This document shows, piece after piece, positions 29,373 to 37,705 of a stretch of 64,000 bases of DNA; position 1 is the first letter of the stretch; each line of letters begins with the position of its first letter. The stretch is from [Clostridium] scindens (lineage in GTDB: Bacteria; Bacillota; Clostridia; Lachnospirales; Lachnospiraceae). A model generated the notes under the pieces. It was not told the origin of the DNA. It searched no databases and worked only from the letters and a program-made list of their open reading frames with translations. The position numbers and the translations under genes were made by a program. Location of the stretch: contig NZ_CP080442.1 in assembly GCF_019597925.1 (NCBI RefSeq), positions 1,220,001 to 1,284,000 of the forward strand, in the 5' to 3' direction.

Positions 29373-29850
29373 TCAGCTGATCATGGAGATGACGCGATAT
29401 TATAGCGGAGATCCAAAACATATCCAGCATTTTATGAAAGTCTATGCATATGCCAGGATGATCGGCGAGATGGAAGGGCTTGACAGAAAGACGCAGCACA
29501 TGCTTGAGACGGCGGCAATCGTTCATGATATAGGGATTAAGGAAAGCATGAAAAAATATGGAGACAGCGCTGGGCATCATCAGGAGCAGGAAGGCCCTGC
29601 GGTGGCGGAAAATATGTTGGAGCGATTGGGCTATGAAGGGGATATTATCAAAAGGGTCTGCTATCTGGTAGGCCATCATCATACTTATCAGGGCATAGAT
29701 GGCCTGGACTATCAGATTCTGGTGGAGGCGGACTTCCTGGTGAACCTGTATGAGAACGGCTCTTCCAAAGATGCGGTGCTGGCGGCTATGGACGGAGTAT
29801 TTGTTACAGAAAGTGGAAAAGATATCTTAAGGAATATGTTTCTTGCATGA
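29365..29850 (+). CDS. HD-domain phosphohydrolase
   Basis: A 161-residue HD-superfamily protein. The metal-binding His/Asp set is visible: H in HIQHFMKVY, HD in AIVHDIGIKES, H-H in AGHHQEQEGP and GHHHTYQGIDGLD. The start at 29365 lies behind AAGAAGGAGG and overlaps the upstream transporter stop. Such single-domain HD proteins hydrolyse nucleotides or phosphate esters; the substrate cannot be inferred. GNAT and dtd genes follow in the same direction. Confidence 0.88.
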   Translation: MNNQLIMEMTRYYSGDPKHIQHFMKVYAYARMIGEMEGLDRKTQHMLETAAIVHDIGIKESMKKYGDSAGHHQEQEGPAVAENMLERLGYEGDIIKRVCYLVGHHHTYQGIDGLDYQILVEADFLVNLYENGSSKDAVLAAMDGVFVTESGKDILRNMFLA

Positions 29851-29874
29851 TATGAAAAGATATAAAAGGAGAAA

Positions 29875-30333
29875 ATGACAATGATCAGAGAAATCAGAGA
29901 AGAAGATAAGCAGCTGTATATGGATTTGACGGAAGAGTTTTATAATTCCGAAGCCGTGCTTCATCCGATTCCGGAAGCATACCGGGAGGCGACCTTTGAT
30001 GAGATGATGCGCTCACAAGATTATGTAAAGGCCTATATTCTTGAAAAAGATGGGCAGGCCGCAGGCTATGGCCTGACCAGCTATACATTTTCACAGGAAG
30101 CCGGCGGCAAGGCAGTATGGCTGGAAGAATTGTATATCCGCCCCCAGTTTCGCTGTCATGGACTGGGAAAAGAGTTCTTTGCCTACGTGGATGAACAGAT
30201 TGCCCCTAAGGTAATGCGCCTGCGGCTTGAGATCGAGCCGGATAACCTAAGGGCCAAGAAACTCTATCTGGCAATGGGGTATGAGGATCTTCCTTATGCA
30301 CAGATGATAAAAGAAGTACAGGAGGTTAAGTAG
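29875..30333 (+). CDS. GNAT family N-acetyltransferase
   Basis: A 152-residue acetyltransferase. The acetyl-CoA motif is RPQFRCHGLGKEFF (R-x-x-G-x-G core), with ELYIRP in the preceding strand and the end-of-fold DNLRAKKLYLAMGYE. Start at 29875 after AAAAGGAG. It follows the HD gene by 24 bases and abuts dtd. The substrate is unknown; the fold can modify proteins, antibiotics or small amines. Confidence 0.9.
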   Translation: MTMIREIREEDKQLYMDLTEEFYNSEAVLHPIPEAYREATFDEMMRSQDYVKAYILEKDGQAAGYGLTSYTFSQEAGGKAVWLEELYIRPQFRCHGLGKEFFAYVDEQIAPKVMRLRLEIEPDNLRAKKLYLAMGYEDLPYAQMIKEVQEVK

Positions 30334-30780
30334 ATGCGTTTTGTAATACAGAGAGTGTCCGAAAGCGAGGTTAAAGTAGACGGACAGGTAATTGGAAAGA
30401 TCGGGAAAGGCTTCATGGTGCTGATCGGCGTATGCGATTCCGATACCAGGGAAATTGCTGATAAGATGGTCAAGAAAATGCTGGGGCTTCGGATATTCGA
30501 AGACGAGGAAGGAAAGACGAACCTATCACTTGATACGGTGGGCGGAAGCCTCCTTCTGATCTCGCAGTTCACGCTGTACGCAAACTGCAAGAAGGGAAAC
30601 CGTCCAAGCTTCATCGAGGCCGGAGAGCCGAAGATGGCGGAAGAGATGTATGAGTACATTATCGGGAAATGCAAAGAACAGGTAGAAGTGGTGGAGAGAG
30701 GCCAGTTTGGCGCTGATATGAAAGTGAGTTTGGTAAACGACGGGCCGTTCACGATTATACTGGATTCGGAGAAGCTGTAG
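30334..30780 (+). CDS. dtd: D-aminoacyl-tRNA deacylase
   Basis: A 148-residue translation quality-control enzyme that removes D-amino acids from tRNA. N-terminal MRFVIQRVSESEVKVDG, the active-site SQFTLYA motif (about 80-86) and the C-terminal NDGPFTIIL cross-subunit motif are all intact. Length is standard. It starts immediately after the GNAT stop, behind AGGAGG, and ends directly at a large palindromic terminator. Confidence 0.96.
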   Translation: MRFVIQRVSESEVKVDGQVIGKIGKGFMVLIGVCDSDTREIADKMVKKMLGLRIFEDEEGKTNLSLDTVGGSLLLISQFTLYANCKKGNRPSFIEAGEPKMAEEMYEYIIGKCKEQVEVVERGQFGADMKVSLVNDGPFTIILDSEKL

Positions 30781-30836
30781 GCTAAGTGGACACGTAACAC
30801 TTTTTAAAAGTGTTACGTGTCCACTTAGCTTTTTTT
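30781..30836 (+). terminator. Terminator formed by a 49-base palindrome
   Basis: Perfect arms 30781-30800 and 30810-30829, extendable by four A-T pairs to an almost unbroken 24-base-pair stem, followed by eight T residues. It begins on the base after the dtd stop codon. Confidence 0.85.
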
Positions 30837-30900
30837 GTTAAAATATCTAATTAAATTTCTGTAAAAAGTTATAGTGAATTCTTAAATAAATATAAATACG

Positions 30901-30947
30901 TTGACATTTATGGTAATATTGACTAATACAATCGTTAGATATCTAAC
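30901..30947 (+). promoter_or_regulatory. Promoter and operator of the MarR-ABC operon
   Basis: TTGACA at 30901-30906 and TAATAC at 30924-30929 have a 17-base spacer. The perfect palindrome GTTAGATATCTAAC lies at 30934-30947 over the predicted transcription start. A related site, TTAAAATATCTAATTAA, sits at 30838-30854. Binding of the encoded MarR protein here would repress the operon. Confidence 0.68.
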
Positions 30948-30983
30948 TAATTGTTGGATTGGACTTTTGAGAGGAGGCGCATC

Positions 30984-31487
30984 ATGCAGGATACAAAGGA
31001 TGTATCTGTTTTTATACTGCTGTTTCAGATACAGCATCTAAGCAGATATCATGCCATGAAACGGCTGGAGGAACTGGAATTAAAGCCAGGGCAGGCCGGA
31101 ATATTATTTACATTAAATGTGGAAGGGGTGCTCTCCCAGAGGCAGCTGGCCGAAAAGATTGGGATTACGCCTCCGTCCATGACGGTCGCACTTAGAAAAC
31201 TGGAAGAACGGGGATACGTTCGGAAGGAGCCGGACGGCAGAGACCAGAGGATCATCAGAATCCGTCTGTCAGAGAAGGGGAAAGAATGTGTAGAAGACCT
31301 GAAGAAGGTTATGGGCGATATGGAAGAGATTATCTATCAGGGAATGTCCCGGGAGGAGAGGCTGCTGCTGAAGCGCCTGCTTCTGGAAATGCGAAAGAGT
31401 CTGATGGATTCGAAAGACTTTAAGGGGATGGATATGTGCTCTATCATGGAGAAGACCCGTCCGTCCAAGGGACCTAATGATTTCTAG
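30984..31487 (+). CDS. MarR family transcriptional regulator
   Basis: A 167-residue winged-helix regulator. The DNA-binding part at about 35-105 includes QRQLAEKIGITPPSMTVALRKLEERGYV and the wing DGRDQRIIRIRLSEKG (key residues D-x-R). The start at 30984 follows GAGAGGAGG. It leads an operon with two half-size ABC exporter genes; the operator-like palindrome upstream suggests autorepression relieved by an exported compound. Confidence 0.93.
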   Translation: MQDTKDVSVFILLFQIQHLSRYHAMKRLEELELKPGQAGILFTLNVEGVLSQRQLAEKIGITPPSMTVALRKLEERGYVRKEPDGRDQRIIRIRLSEKGKECVEDLKKVMGDMEEIIYQGMSREERLLLKRLLLEMRKSLMDSKDFKGMDMCSIMEKTRPSKGPNDF

Positions 31488-31508
31488 AAAAGAAAGGAAA
31501 GACGCTAT

Positions 31509-33854
31509 ATGAGTAAATTATTGAAGTTTTTGAAGCCATATGCGGGCGCGGTCCTTGCGATCCTGTGCGTGCTGATCGTTCAGGCGTACTGCGACCTGTC
31601 GCTGCCTACCTACACCTCCGAGATTGTAAATGTAGGCATACAGCAGGGCGGCATTGATGAGACTGTGCCGGATACCATATCGGAGGAAGATTTGGATCAC
31701 CTGCTGCTATTTGTGCCGTCGGATAAGCGAGAAGTGGTAGAATCCGCGTATAAAGAAGATGCGGGCGCTTATGATTACGACGGAAAAGTCATGAAGCTGA
31801 AATCTTCCGTGAAGAAAGACGAGGATAAGATGGATGAACTGTCCTCCCTTCTCGGCAAGCCTATGCTTCTTGCTTCCGGATTTGATTCAGACAGTGACAT
31901 GACGAAGAAGATGGAAGAACAGATGAAGCAGCAGATGTCATCCCAGATGGAAGCGCAGATGGATGAGCAGATAGACAGCCAGCTGAAGGAACAGCAGCTG
32001 CCGGATGCTGCAAAAGAGCAGATGAAGCAGCAGATGAAAGAGCAGATGCAAAGTCAGATGCCGGATGTAAGCAAGATGTCCGTCTACGACATGTTTGAGA
32101 TGATGGAAGATAAGCAGAGAGATTCTGCGGTAGGGGAGATCGAAAAGCAGATGAAATCCATGCCGGATTCCATGATTGAACAGGCTGCAGCCACATATAT
32201 CAGGAATGCGTATGGCAAGATAGGCCTGGATACCGACAAGATAGAGACGGATTATATCCTGGGCACTGGTGCTAAGATGCTTGCCCTGGCGGCTCTTGGC
32301 ATGGTGGCGAGCATTATCGTAGGGCTGATGGCGTCACGGGTGGGTGCCAGCGTAGGAAAGGGCTTGAGAAGAGACGTATTCCGCAAGGTGGTGGGATTCT
32401 CCAATGGAGAGTTTGATGAGTTCTCCACAGCCTCGCTGATCACTAGGAGTACCAACGATATCCAGCAGATCCAGCTTCTGACTGTCATGATTCTAAGAAT
32501 GGTGCTGTATGCGCCAATCATGGCAATCGGAGGAATCTGGAAGGTATTTAATACGAACGTGGATATGTCCTGGATTATCGGCATTGCGGTAGGCCTTATC
32601 GTGATGGTCGTAATCGTGCTGTTTGTGGTGGTCATGCCAAAATTCAAGATTGTACAGAACCAGGTAGACCGGCTGAATCTGGTAAGCCGGGAGATACTGA
32701 CAGGACTTCCGGTTATTCGTGCATTCAGTACGGAAAAATATGAAGAGAAGCGTTTTGACGGAGCAAACCGTGACCTGACGAAGACGAACCTGTTTGTAAA
32801 CAGGGCTATGACTTTCATGATGCCTATGATGATGCTGATCATGAACTGCATTGCAGTGCTTATCGTATGGATTGGCGGCCATAGCGTAAATAACGGCACT
32901 ATGCAGGTTGGCGATATGATGGCATTTATCCAGTATACGATGCAGATTATCATGTCCTTCTTAATGATCTGCATGATCTCTGTCATGCTGCCAAGGGCAG
33001 CCGTATCCGCAACCCGTGTGGATGAAGTCCTTGTGAGCCATACACTGATCCACGACCCCGAGAATCCGAAGAAACTTCCGGAGGATGGTCATGGAGAAGT
33101 GACATTTGATCATGTATCCTTCCGGTATCCGGGGGCAGAAGAGGATGTCCTGCATGACATATCCTTTACGGCTAAGCCAGGACAGACCACGGCCTTTATT
33201 GGAAGTACGGGAAGCGGCAAGTCCACGCTTGTCAATCTAATCCCGAGATTCTATGACGTGACCGAAGGGAAGATCACCCTCGACGGCGAGGATATCCGCA
33301 ATATCACGCAGCATGAACTGAGGGATAAGCTGGGATACGTGCCGCAGAAGGGCATCCTGTTCTCGGGAGATATTGCTTCGAACATATTATATGGCAACCC
33401 TGACGGAAGCGAGGAGGATATGAAAGAAGCGGCTACGATTGCCCAGGCTACGGAGTTTATCGAGGCGAAGAAAAAGAAGTACCAAAGTTCGATATCCCAG
33501 GGCGGCTCGAATGTGTCCGGCGGACAGAAGCAGCGCCTGTCTATTGCAAGAGCGATCGCGAAGCATCCAAAGATCTATATCTTTGACGATAGTTTCTCCG
33601 CGCTTGATTACAAGACGGATGTGACGCTGAGAAACGCGCTGAAGGAAAAGACGGCCGACAGCACAGTCCTGATCGTGGCGCAGAGAATCAGCACGATTCT
33701 GCACGCAGAACAGATTATCGTACTGGATGAAGGAAAGATCGTAGGAAAAGGAACCCATGAGGAACTGCTGAAGAATTGCGATGAGTATTATCAGATTGCG
33801 TCTTCCCAGTTATCGGAGAAGGAACTGGAAGACAACGTAAAGGAGGTGGGCTAA
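31509..33854 (+). CDS. ABC exporter subunit with long Met/Gln-rich external loop
   Basis: A 781-residue fused permease-ATPase of the multidrug/lipid exporter type, about 200 residues longer than usual. The excess lies between the first two spans: an external domain (about 45-245) including a Met/Gln/Glu-rich helix with MKQQMKEQMQSQ repeats at 135-188. The ATPase has Walker A GSTGSGKST (about 565), signature NVSGGQKQRLS, and Walker B IYIFDDSFSALD, where Asp replaces the usual catalytic Glu. The companion protein keeps Glu, so the pair should form an asymmetric heterodimer with one weak ATP site. MarR lies upstream, the partner gene two bases downstream. Confidence 0.92.
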   Translation: MSKLLKFLKPYAGAVLAILCVLIVQAYCDLSLPTYTSEIVNVGIQQGGIDETVPDTISEEDLDHLLLFVPSDKREVVESAYKEDAGAYDYDGKVMKLKSSVKKDEDKMDELSSLLGKPMLLASGFDSDSDMTKKMEEQMKQQMSSQMEAQMDEQIDSQLKEQQLPDAAKEQMKQQMKEQMQSQMPDVSKMSVYDMFEMMEDKQRDSAVGEIEKQMKSMPDSMIEQAAATYIRNAYGKIGLDTDKIETDYILGTGAKMLALAALGMVASIIVGLMASRVGASVGKGLRRDVFRKVVGFSNGEFDEFSTASLITRSTNDIQQIQLLTVMILRMVLYAPIMAIGGIWKVFNTNVDMSWIIGIAVGLIVMVVIVLFVVVMPKFKIVQNQVDRLNLVSREILTGLPVIRAFSTEKYEEKRFDGANRDLTKTNLFVNRAMTFMMPMMMLIMNCIAVLIVWIGGHSVNNGTMQVGDMMAFIQYTMQIIMSFLMICMISVMLPRAAVSATRVDEVLVSHTLIHDPENPKKLPEDGHGEVTFDHVSFRYPGAEEDVLHDISFTAKPGQTTAFIGSTGSGKSTLVNLIPRFYDVTEGKITLDGEDIRNITQHELRDKLGYVPQKGILFSGDIASNILYGNPDGSEEDMKEAATIAQATEFIEAKKKKYQSSISQGGSNVSGGQKQRLSIARAIAKHPKIYIFDDSFSALDYKTDVTLRNALKEKTADSTVLIVAQRISTILHAEQIIVLDEGKIVGKGTHEELLKNCDEYYQIASSQLSEKELEDNVKEVG

Positions 33855-33855
33855 T

Positions 33856-35670
33856 ATGCCAAGAAGAGGTCCGGGACATGGTCCGATGCCTGGAGAGAAG
33901 GCAAAGGACTTTAAAGGCACTATGAAAAAACTGATGGGCTATATGGGGAAATATAAGATTGCCCTGCTCTTTGTGGTCATATTTGCCATCGGCAGTACCA
34001 TTTTCAATATCGTAGGCCCTAAGATTCTTGGAAAGGCCACGACAGAAATATTTACCGGCCTGGTAGGCAAGATATCCGGGGGAAGCGGAATTGATTTCAC
34101 AAAGATCGGAAGAATTCTGGCGACATTGCTCTGCCTGTACTTATGCAGCGCCTTGTTCTCGTTTATCCAGGGATACATCATGACGGGCGTATCCCAGAAA
34201 CTGACCTACCGGATGAGAAGAGAGATCTCCGAGAAGATCAGCCGGCTGCCAATGAACTATTTTGATAAGATGACCCACGGAGAGATCCTGTCACGCATCA
34301 CCAATGACGTGGATACCCTGAGCATGAGCTTGAACCAGAGCGCGACACAGGTAATCACCTCGGTGACGACGATCATCGGAGTGCTGATCATGATGCTCAG
34401 CATCAGCCCGCTGATGACGGTGATCGCCCTGTTGATCCTTCCGCTGTCTATGGGGCTGATCTCTGTGATCGTCAAGCGCTCCCAGAAGTTCTTCAAAAGC
34501 CAGCAGAGGTACCTGGGCCATGTCAATGGGCAGGTGGAAGAAGTGTACGGCGGACATAGCATCGTAAAGGCATTCAATAAGGAGAAAGACGTGATCGCGG
34601 CATTTGACCGGGACAATGAGATCCTCTACCAGTCTGCATGGAAGTCCCAGTTCCTCTCAGGAATGATGATGCCTATCATGCAGTTTGTTGGAAATCTTGG
34701 CTATGTGGCTGTAGTCATTCTTGGTGGCTACCTCGCGATCAAGAAGACGATAGAAGTAGGCGATATCCAGTCATTTATCCAATACGTAAGAAGTTTTACC
34801 CAGCCGATCCAGCAGGTAGCGCAGGTGGCCAACATGCTTCAGTCCACGGCAGCAGCTTCCGAGCGCGTGTTCGAGTTCCTGGAAGAGCCGGAAGAAGACC
34901 AGACGGTGCCGGATGCAGTGGCTTTGGAAGGCCTGGAAGGGCGTGTGGAATTTGACCATGTGCATTTCGGATATAATCCGGATCATATCATTATCAATGA
35001 TTTTAGCGCCAAGGTAGAGCCTGGGCAGAAGATTGCCATCGTCGGTCCTACCGGAGCCGGCAAGACCACCATGGTCAAGCTGCTGATGCGGTTCTATGAC
35101 GTCAACAGCGGCGCCATCAAGGTAGACGGCCATGATATCCGTGACTTTAACCGCAGCGAGCTGCGCCAGATGTTCGGCATGGTACTGCAGGATACCTGGC
35201 TGTTTAAGGGGAGCATTGAAGACAATATCCGCTATGGCAAGCTGGACGCTACCCATGAAGAGGTGGTCGAGGCTGCCAAGGCTGCCCATGTACACCGTTT
35301 TGTACAGACGCTGCCGGGAGGCTACCGAATGGAACTGAACGAAGAGGCAAGCAATGTGTCCCAGGGACAGAAGCAGCTTCTGACTATTGCCAGGGCAATT
35401 CTGGCGGATCCGAAGATTCTGATCCTTGATGAGGCAACCAGTTCCGTAGATACCCGTACGGAAGTCCGGATTCAGAAGGCGATGGATAATCTGATGCGTG
35501 GCAGGACCAGTTTCATTATTGCACACCGCCTCTCAACCATCCGCGACGCAGACCTGATCCTTGTCATGAAGGACGGAGATATCGTCGAGCAGGGTACCCA
35601 TGAAGAACTGCTGGCAAGAAACGGCTTCTATGCGGATCTTTATAACTCTCAGTTTGAAAGAAGCGCATAG
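33856..35670 (+). CDS. ABC exporter subunit, partner of the preceding gene
   Basis: A 604-residue permease-ATPase half-transporter. Six spans occupy about 30-320. The ATPase shows Walker A GPTGAGKTT (about 396), the signature NVSQGQKQLLT (Gln in place of the second Gly) and Walker B ILILDEATSSVD with catalytic Glu intact. Length is normal for the family, without the large loop of its partner. The gene starts two bases after the partner's stop behind GGAGGTGGG. Together they resemble heterodimeric drug exporters of the LmrCD/YheHI type. Confidence 0.95.
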   Translation: MPRRGPGHGPMPGEKAKDFKGTMKKLMGYMGKYKIALLFVVIFAIGSTIFNIVGPKILGKATTEIFTGLVGKISGGSGIDFTKIGRILATLLCLYLCSALFSFIQGYIMTGVSQKLTYRMRREISEKISRLPMNYFDKMTHGEILSRITNDVDTLSMSLNQSATQVITSVTTIIGVLIMMLSISPLMTVIALLILPLSMGLISVIVKRSQKFFKSQQRYLGHVNGQVEEVYGGHSIVKAFNKEKDVIAAFDRDNEILYQSAWKSQFLSGMMMPIMQFVGNLGYVAVVILGGYLAIKKTIEVGDIQSFIQYVRSFTQPIQQVAQVANMLQSTAAASERVFEFLEEPEEDQTVPDAVALEGLEGRVEFDHVHFGYNPDHIIINDFSAKVEPGQKIAIVGPTGAGKTTMVKLLMRFYDVNSGAIKVDGHDIRDFNRSELRQMFGMVLQDTWLFKGSIEDNIRYGKLDATHEEVVEAAKAAHVHRFVQTLPGGYRMELNEEASNVSQGQKQLLTIARAILADPKILILDEATSSVDTRTEVRIQKAMDNLMRGRTSFIIAHRLSTIRDADLILVMKDGDIVEQGTHEELLARNGFYADLYNSQFERSA

Positions 35671-35682
35671 GAGGGCAAAACT

Positions 35683-36294
35683 ATGGAGCGTATAGATCAG
35701 CAGTTTGAATTCTTAAGAGAGATTGACAAAGAGAAGTTTATTGGCCGCCAGACTTATCTGACGGACGGAAAACGAAAGGAAAACGATGCGGAGCATGCAT
35801 GGCATATGGCCATTATGACCATTCTTCTTGGCGAATATGCCAATGAAGAGATTGACGTCCTAAAGACGGTGACCATGCTGCTGATTCATGACATCGTGGA
35901 GATTGACGCGGGTGATACCTATGCCTACGACGAAGAGGGCAAAAAGACCCAGCGGGAGCGGGAAGAGAAGGCGGCAGAGAGGATATTCGGCCTCCTGCCA
36001 AAAGACCAGTGCAGGAAGATGAGAAGCCTGTGGGAAGAATTCGAAGCCTGCGAGACCAAGGAGGCTAAGTTTGCCCGTACTATGGATAACCTTCAGCCGG
36101 TCATGCTCAATGATGCCACGGACGGAAAAGCGTGGGAAGAGCATGGCGTTTGGCTTCAGCAGATACTGAACCGTAACCGAAATACTGCGGATGGCTCCCA
36201 AACCCTGTGGGAGTACTCCCTGAACCACTTTATCAGGCCGAATGTAGAAAAAGGCCGTATAAAAGACAGTGAAAAAGAAAAGGATAGCATCTGA
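35683..36294 (+). CDS. HD-domain protein, 5'-deoxynucleotidase-like
   Basis: A 203-residue HD-superfamily hydrolase (HD_3 type, YfbR-like). Key residues: H in DAEHAWHMA, HD in MLLIHDIVEIDAGD, E-D in the following helix and a later D in MDNLQPVMLND. Relatives dephosphorylate deoxynucleoside monophosphates. It lies 12 bases after the exporter gene behind AGGAGGGC and is probably the last gene of that operon; why a nucleotidase would join an exporter is unclear. Confidence 0.88.
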   Translation: MERIDQQFEFLREIDKEKFIGRQTYLTDGKRKENDAEHAWHMAIMTILLGEYANEEIDVLKTVTMLLIHDIVEIDAGDTYAYDEEGKKTQREREEKAAERIFGLLPKDQCRKMRSLWEEFEACETKEAKFARTMDNLQPVMLNDATDGKAWEEHGVWLQQILNRNRNTADGSQTLWEYSLNHFIRPNVEKGRIKDSEKEKDSI

Positions 36295-36307
36295 TCTGCA
36301 AAGAAAA

Positions 36308-36331
36308 CAGCCGCCCGGATTCGGGCGGCTG
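36308..36331. terminator. Terminator hairpin between convergent units
   Basis: Ten-base-pair GC-rich stem CAGCCGCCCG / CGGGCGGCTG with a GATT loop. The T-rich tail (TTTTCTTT) is on the minus-strand side, so it mainly terminates the coat-protein genes. Confidence 0.65.
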
Positions 36332-36368
36332 CGCTTGTGTAAGGGCTGCTAGTAAAATATGCGGTCCA

Positions 36369-36629
36369 TTACTTCATGGAAAGTCCAGTCAATACGGATT
36401 TTACGTGGTCGACTTCCTGCTGTGTCGCTTTTGCGGCAGGGACATAATAGCTCTTTTCTCTGGCAACCTGGTAAAGTTTTTCCTGAGACATTTCGCATTC
36501 GTTGCGAAGCTGCTTTAAGCAGGCTTTTAATTCCTTGTTTTCTGTCTGTGAGATCATTTCGCCGTAGCGTACAAGTTCTCCATTGACGCCTGCTAAGGCG
36601 TCAGATACCATTGTTTTGTCATCCAACAT
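36369..36629 (-). CDS. CotF-like spore coat protein
   Basis: An 86-residue helical protein of the CotF/YhcQ coat family: MLDDKTMVSDALAGVNGELV followed by two helices and the C-terminal PAAKATQQEVDHV segment. It pairs with the small upstream gene, and together they equal the length of a one-piece CotF protein. AGGAGG precedes the ATG. This points to a spore-forming host. Confidence 0.8.
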   Translation of the reverse strand: MLDDKTMVSDALAGVNGELVRYGEMISQTENKELKACLKQLRNECEMSQEKLYQVAREKSYYVPAAKATQQEVDHVKSVLTGLSMK

Positions 36630-36641
36630 CTCGCTTACCTC

Positions 36642-36824
36642 CTATAAGAATTTCATCAAGTCTTGCTTATTCTTCATTGCAGATTGTGCAGCATCCTGGA
36701 AGAGTTTCTGCACTTCCGGATCCTGTGCCTGTGAGGCATAGTCCTGCATCTTGCAGTGACTTGTGTCAAAGCCGCCGATCAAGTGGCGTAAGTTCTGTAA
36801 GTCGAGTATAGATATATCAGCCAT
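36642..36824 (-). CDS. Small spore coat-associated protein (CotF-like N-terminal part)
   Basis: A 60-residue helical protein with LQNLRHLIGGFDTSHCKMQ and DAAQSAMKNKQDLMKFL, resembling the first helices of ferritin-like CotF proteins. It precedes the 86-residue coat gene by 12 bases, and AAAGGAGG lies before the ATG. The pair is probably expressed in the mother cell during sporulation; I did not find a recognisable sigma-E or sigma-K promoter. Confidence 0.72.
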   Translation of the reverse strand: MADISILDLQNLRHLIGGFDTSHCKMQDYASQAQDPEVQKLFQDAAQSAMKNKQDLMKFL

Positions 36825-36858
36825 ATTCGTTTCCTCCTTTTACCCTTTGGATTCAAGA

Positions 36859-37602
36859 TTATTTTGTCCCTAAGTCGGAGAAAATATACTGTAGATTCTT
36901 AGCATCTGCGGCTTTTTTTAAAAAAGCATGGAACAACTTCTGCATAGGCTCTATGGACTGGTACATGCATTCCGGATGCCATTGTACGCCGAGGACGAAA
37001 GGACGGCTTACAGATTCTACCGCCTCGATGACGCCGTCAGAAGCGATGGCAGTAATCTTAAGGTCCGTTCCCAGCGTATGGACGGATTGGTGATGGAAAC
37101 TATTAACGCACGCGGAGTCTCCTAGAATATTATATAGCATGCTATTTTGTGAGACCGTGATTTTATGGCTCGTGTCCGCGCGGCTCTCAGATAACTGCAT
37201 ATGGTTTAGGGAGGATGCCGGACGTAAGGCAAGATCCTGGAAGATGGTGCCGCCGAGGGCAATATTAAGAATCTGCATGCCCCGGCAGATGCCTAGGATT
37301 GGAAGCTTGGTCTGGAGGGCATATTCCATGAAGGAAAGGTGGAAGATATCCGTACGGGTATCCATCCGTCCACGATCTGTCTGTAGTTCTTCGCCGAACA
37401 GAAGCGGACTAACATCATCGCCTCCGCAGAACAAGAAGCCGTCGCAGATCTTCCCATAGTAAGGGAATGCTTCTTTTTCCCTGGTACAGGGAAGGATTAC
37501 AGGGATGCCTCCGGCATCTTCCATGGCTCTGATGTAAGTCTGCGGCACGAATTGGCGCTGACCCATGTATCCGCACGCTACGATTCCGATGATAGGGTTC
37601 AT
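36859..37602 (-). CDS. Class I glutamine amidotransferase-like (peptidase C26) hydrolase
   Basis: A 247-residue protein of the gamma-glutamyl-gamma-aminobutyrate hydrolase (PuuD-like) family. The nucleophile is in LGICRGMQILN, and the His-Glu pair in GVQWHPE. It probably cleaves a gamma-glutamyl amide. The start at 37602 gives the usual MNPIIGIVACG N-terminus; an ATG four codons earlier is possible because AAAGG lies next to it. The dipeptidase gene is divergent, so the two may share control of peptide use. Confidence 0.88.
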   Translation of the reverse strand: MNPIIGIVACGYMGQRQFVPQTYIRAMEDAGGIPVILPCTREKEAFPYYGKICDGFLFCGGDDVSPLLFGEELQTDRGRMDTRTDIFHLSFMEYALQTKLPILGICRGMQILNIALGGTIFQDLALRPASSLNHMQLSESRADTSHKITVSQNSMLYNILGDSACVNSFHHQSVHTLGTDLKITAIASDGVIEAVESVSRPFVLGVQWHPECMYQSIEPMQKLFHAFLKKAADAKNLQYIFSDLGTK

Positions 37603-37634
37603 AATATGACTCATCCTTTCAAAATAATGTTCAC

Positions 37635-37663
37635 TTTATAGGCAAACGGAGTATACTTATAAT
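37635..37663 (+). promoter_or_regulatory. Promoter of the dipeptidase gene
   Basis: TTTATA at 37635-37640 and TATAAT at 37658-37663 with a 17-base spacer, 43 bases before the ATG. A nearby TTGACA-TATGAA pair was not chosen because it would start transcription after the ribosome site. Confidence 0.5.
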
Positions 37664-37705
37664 TGACAAATGTTATTATGAAAGTATGAAAAGAGGCTGG
37701 TAATT

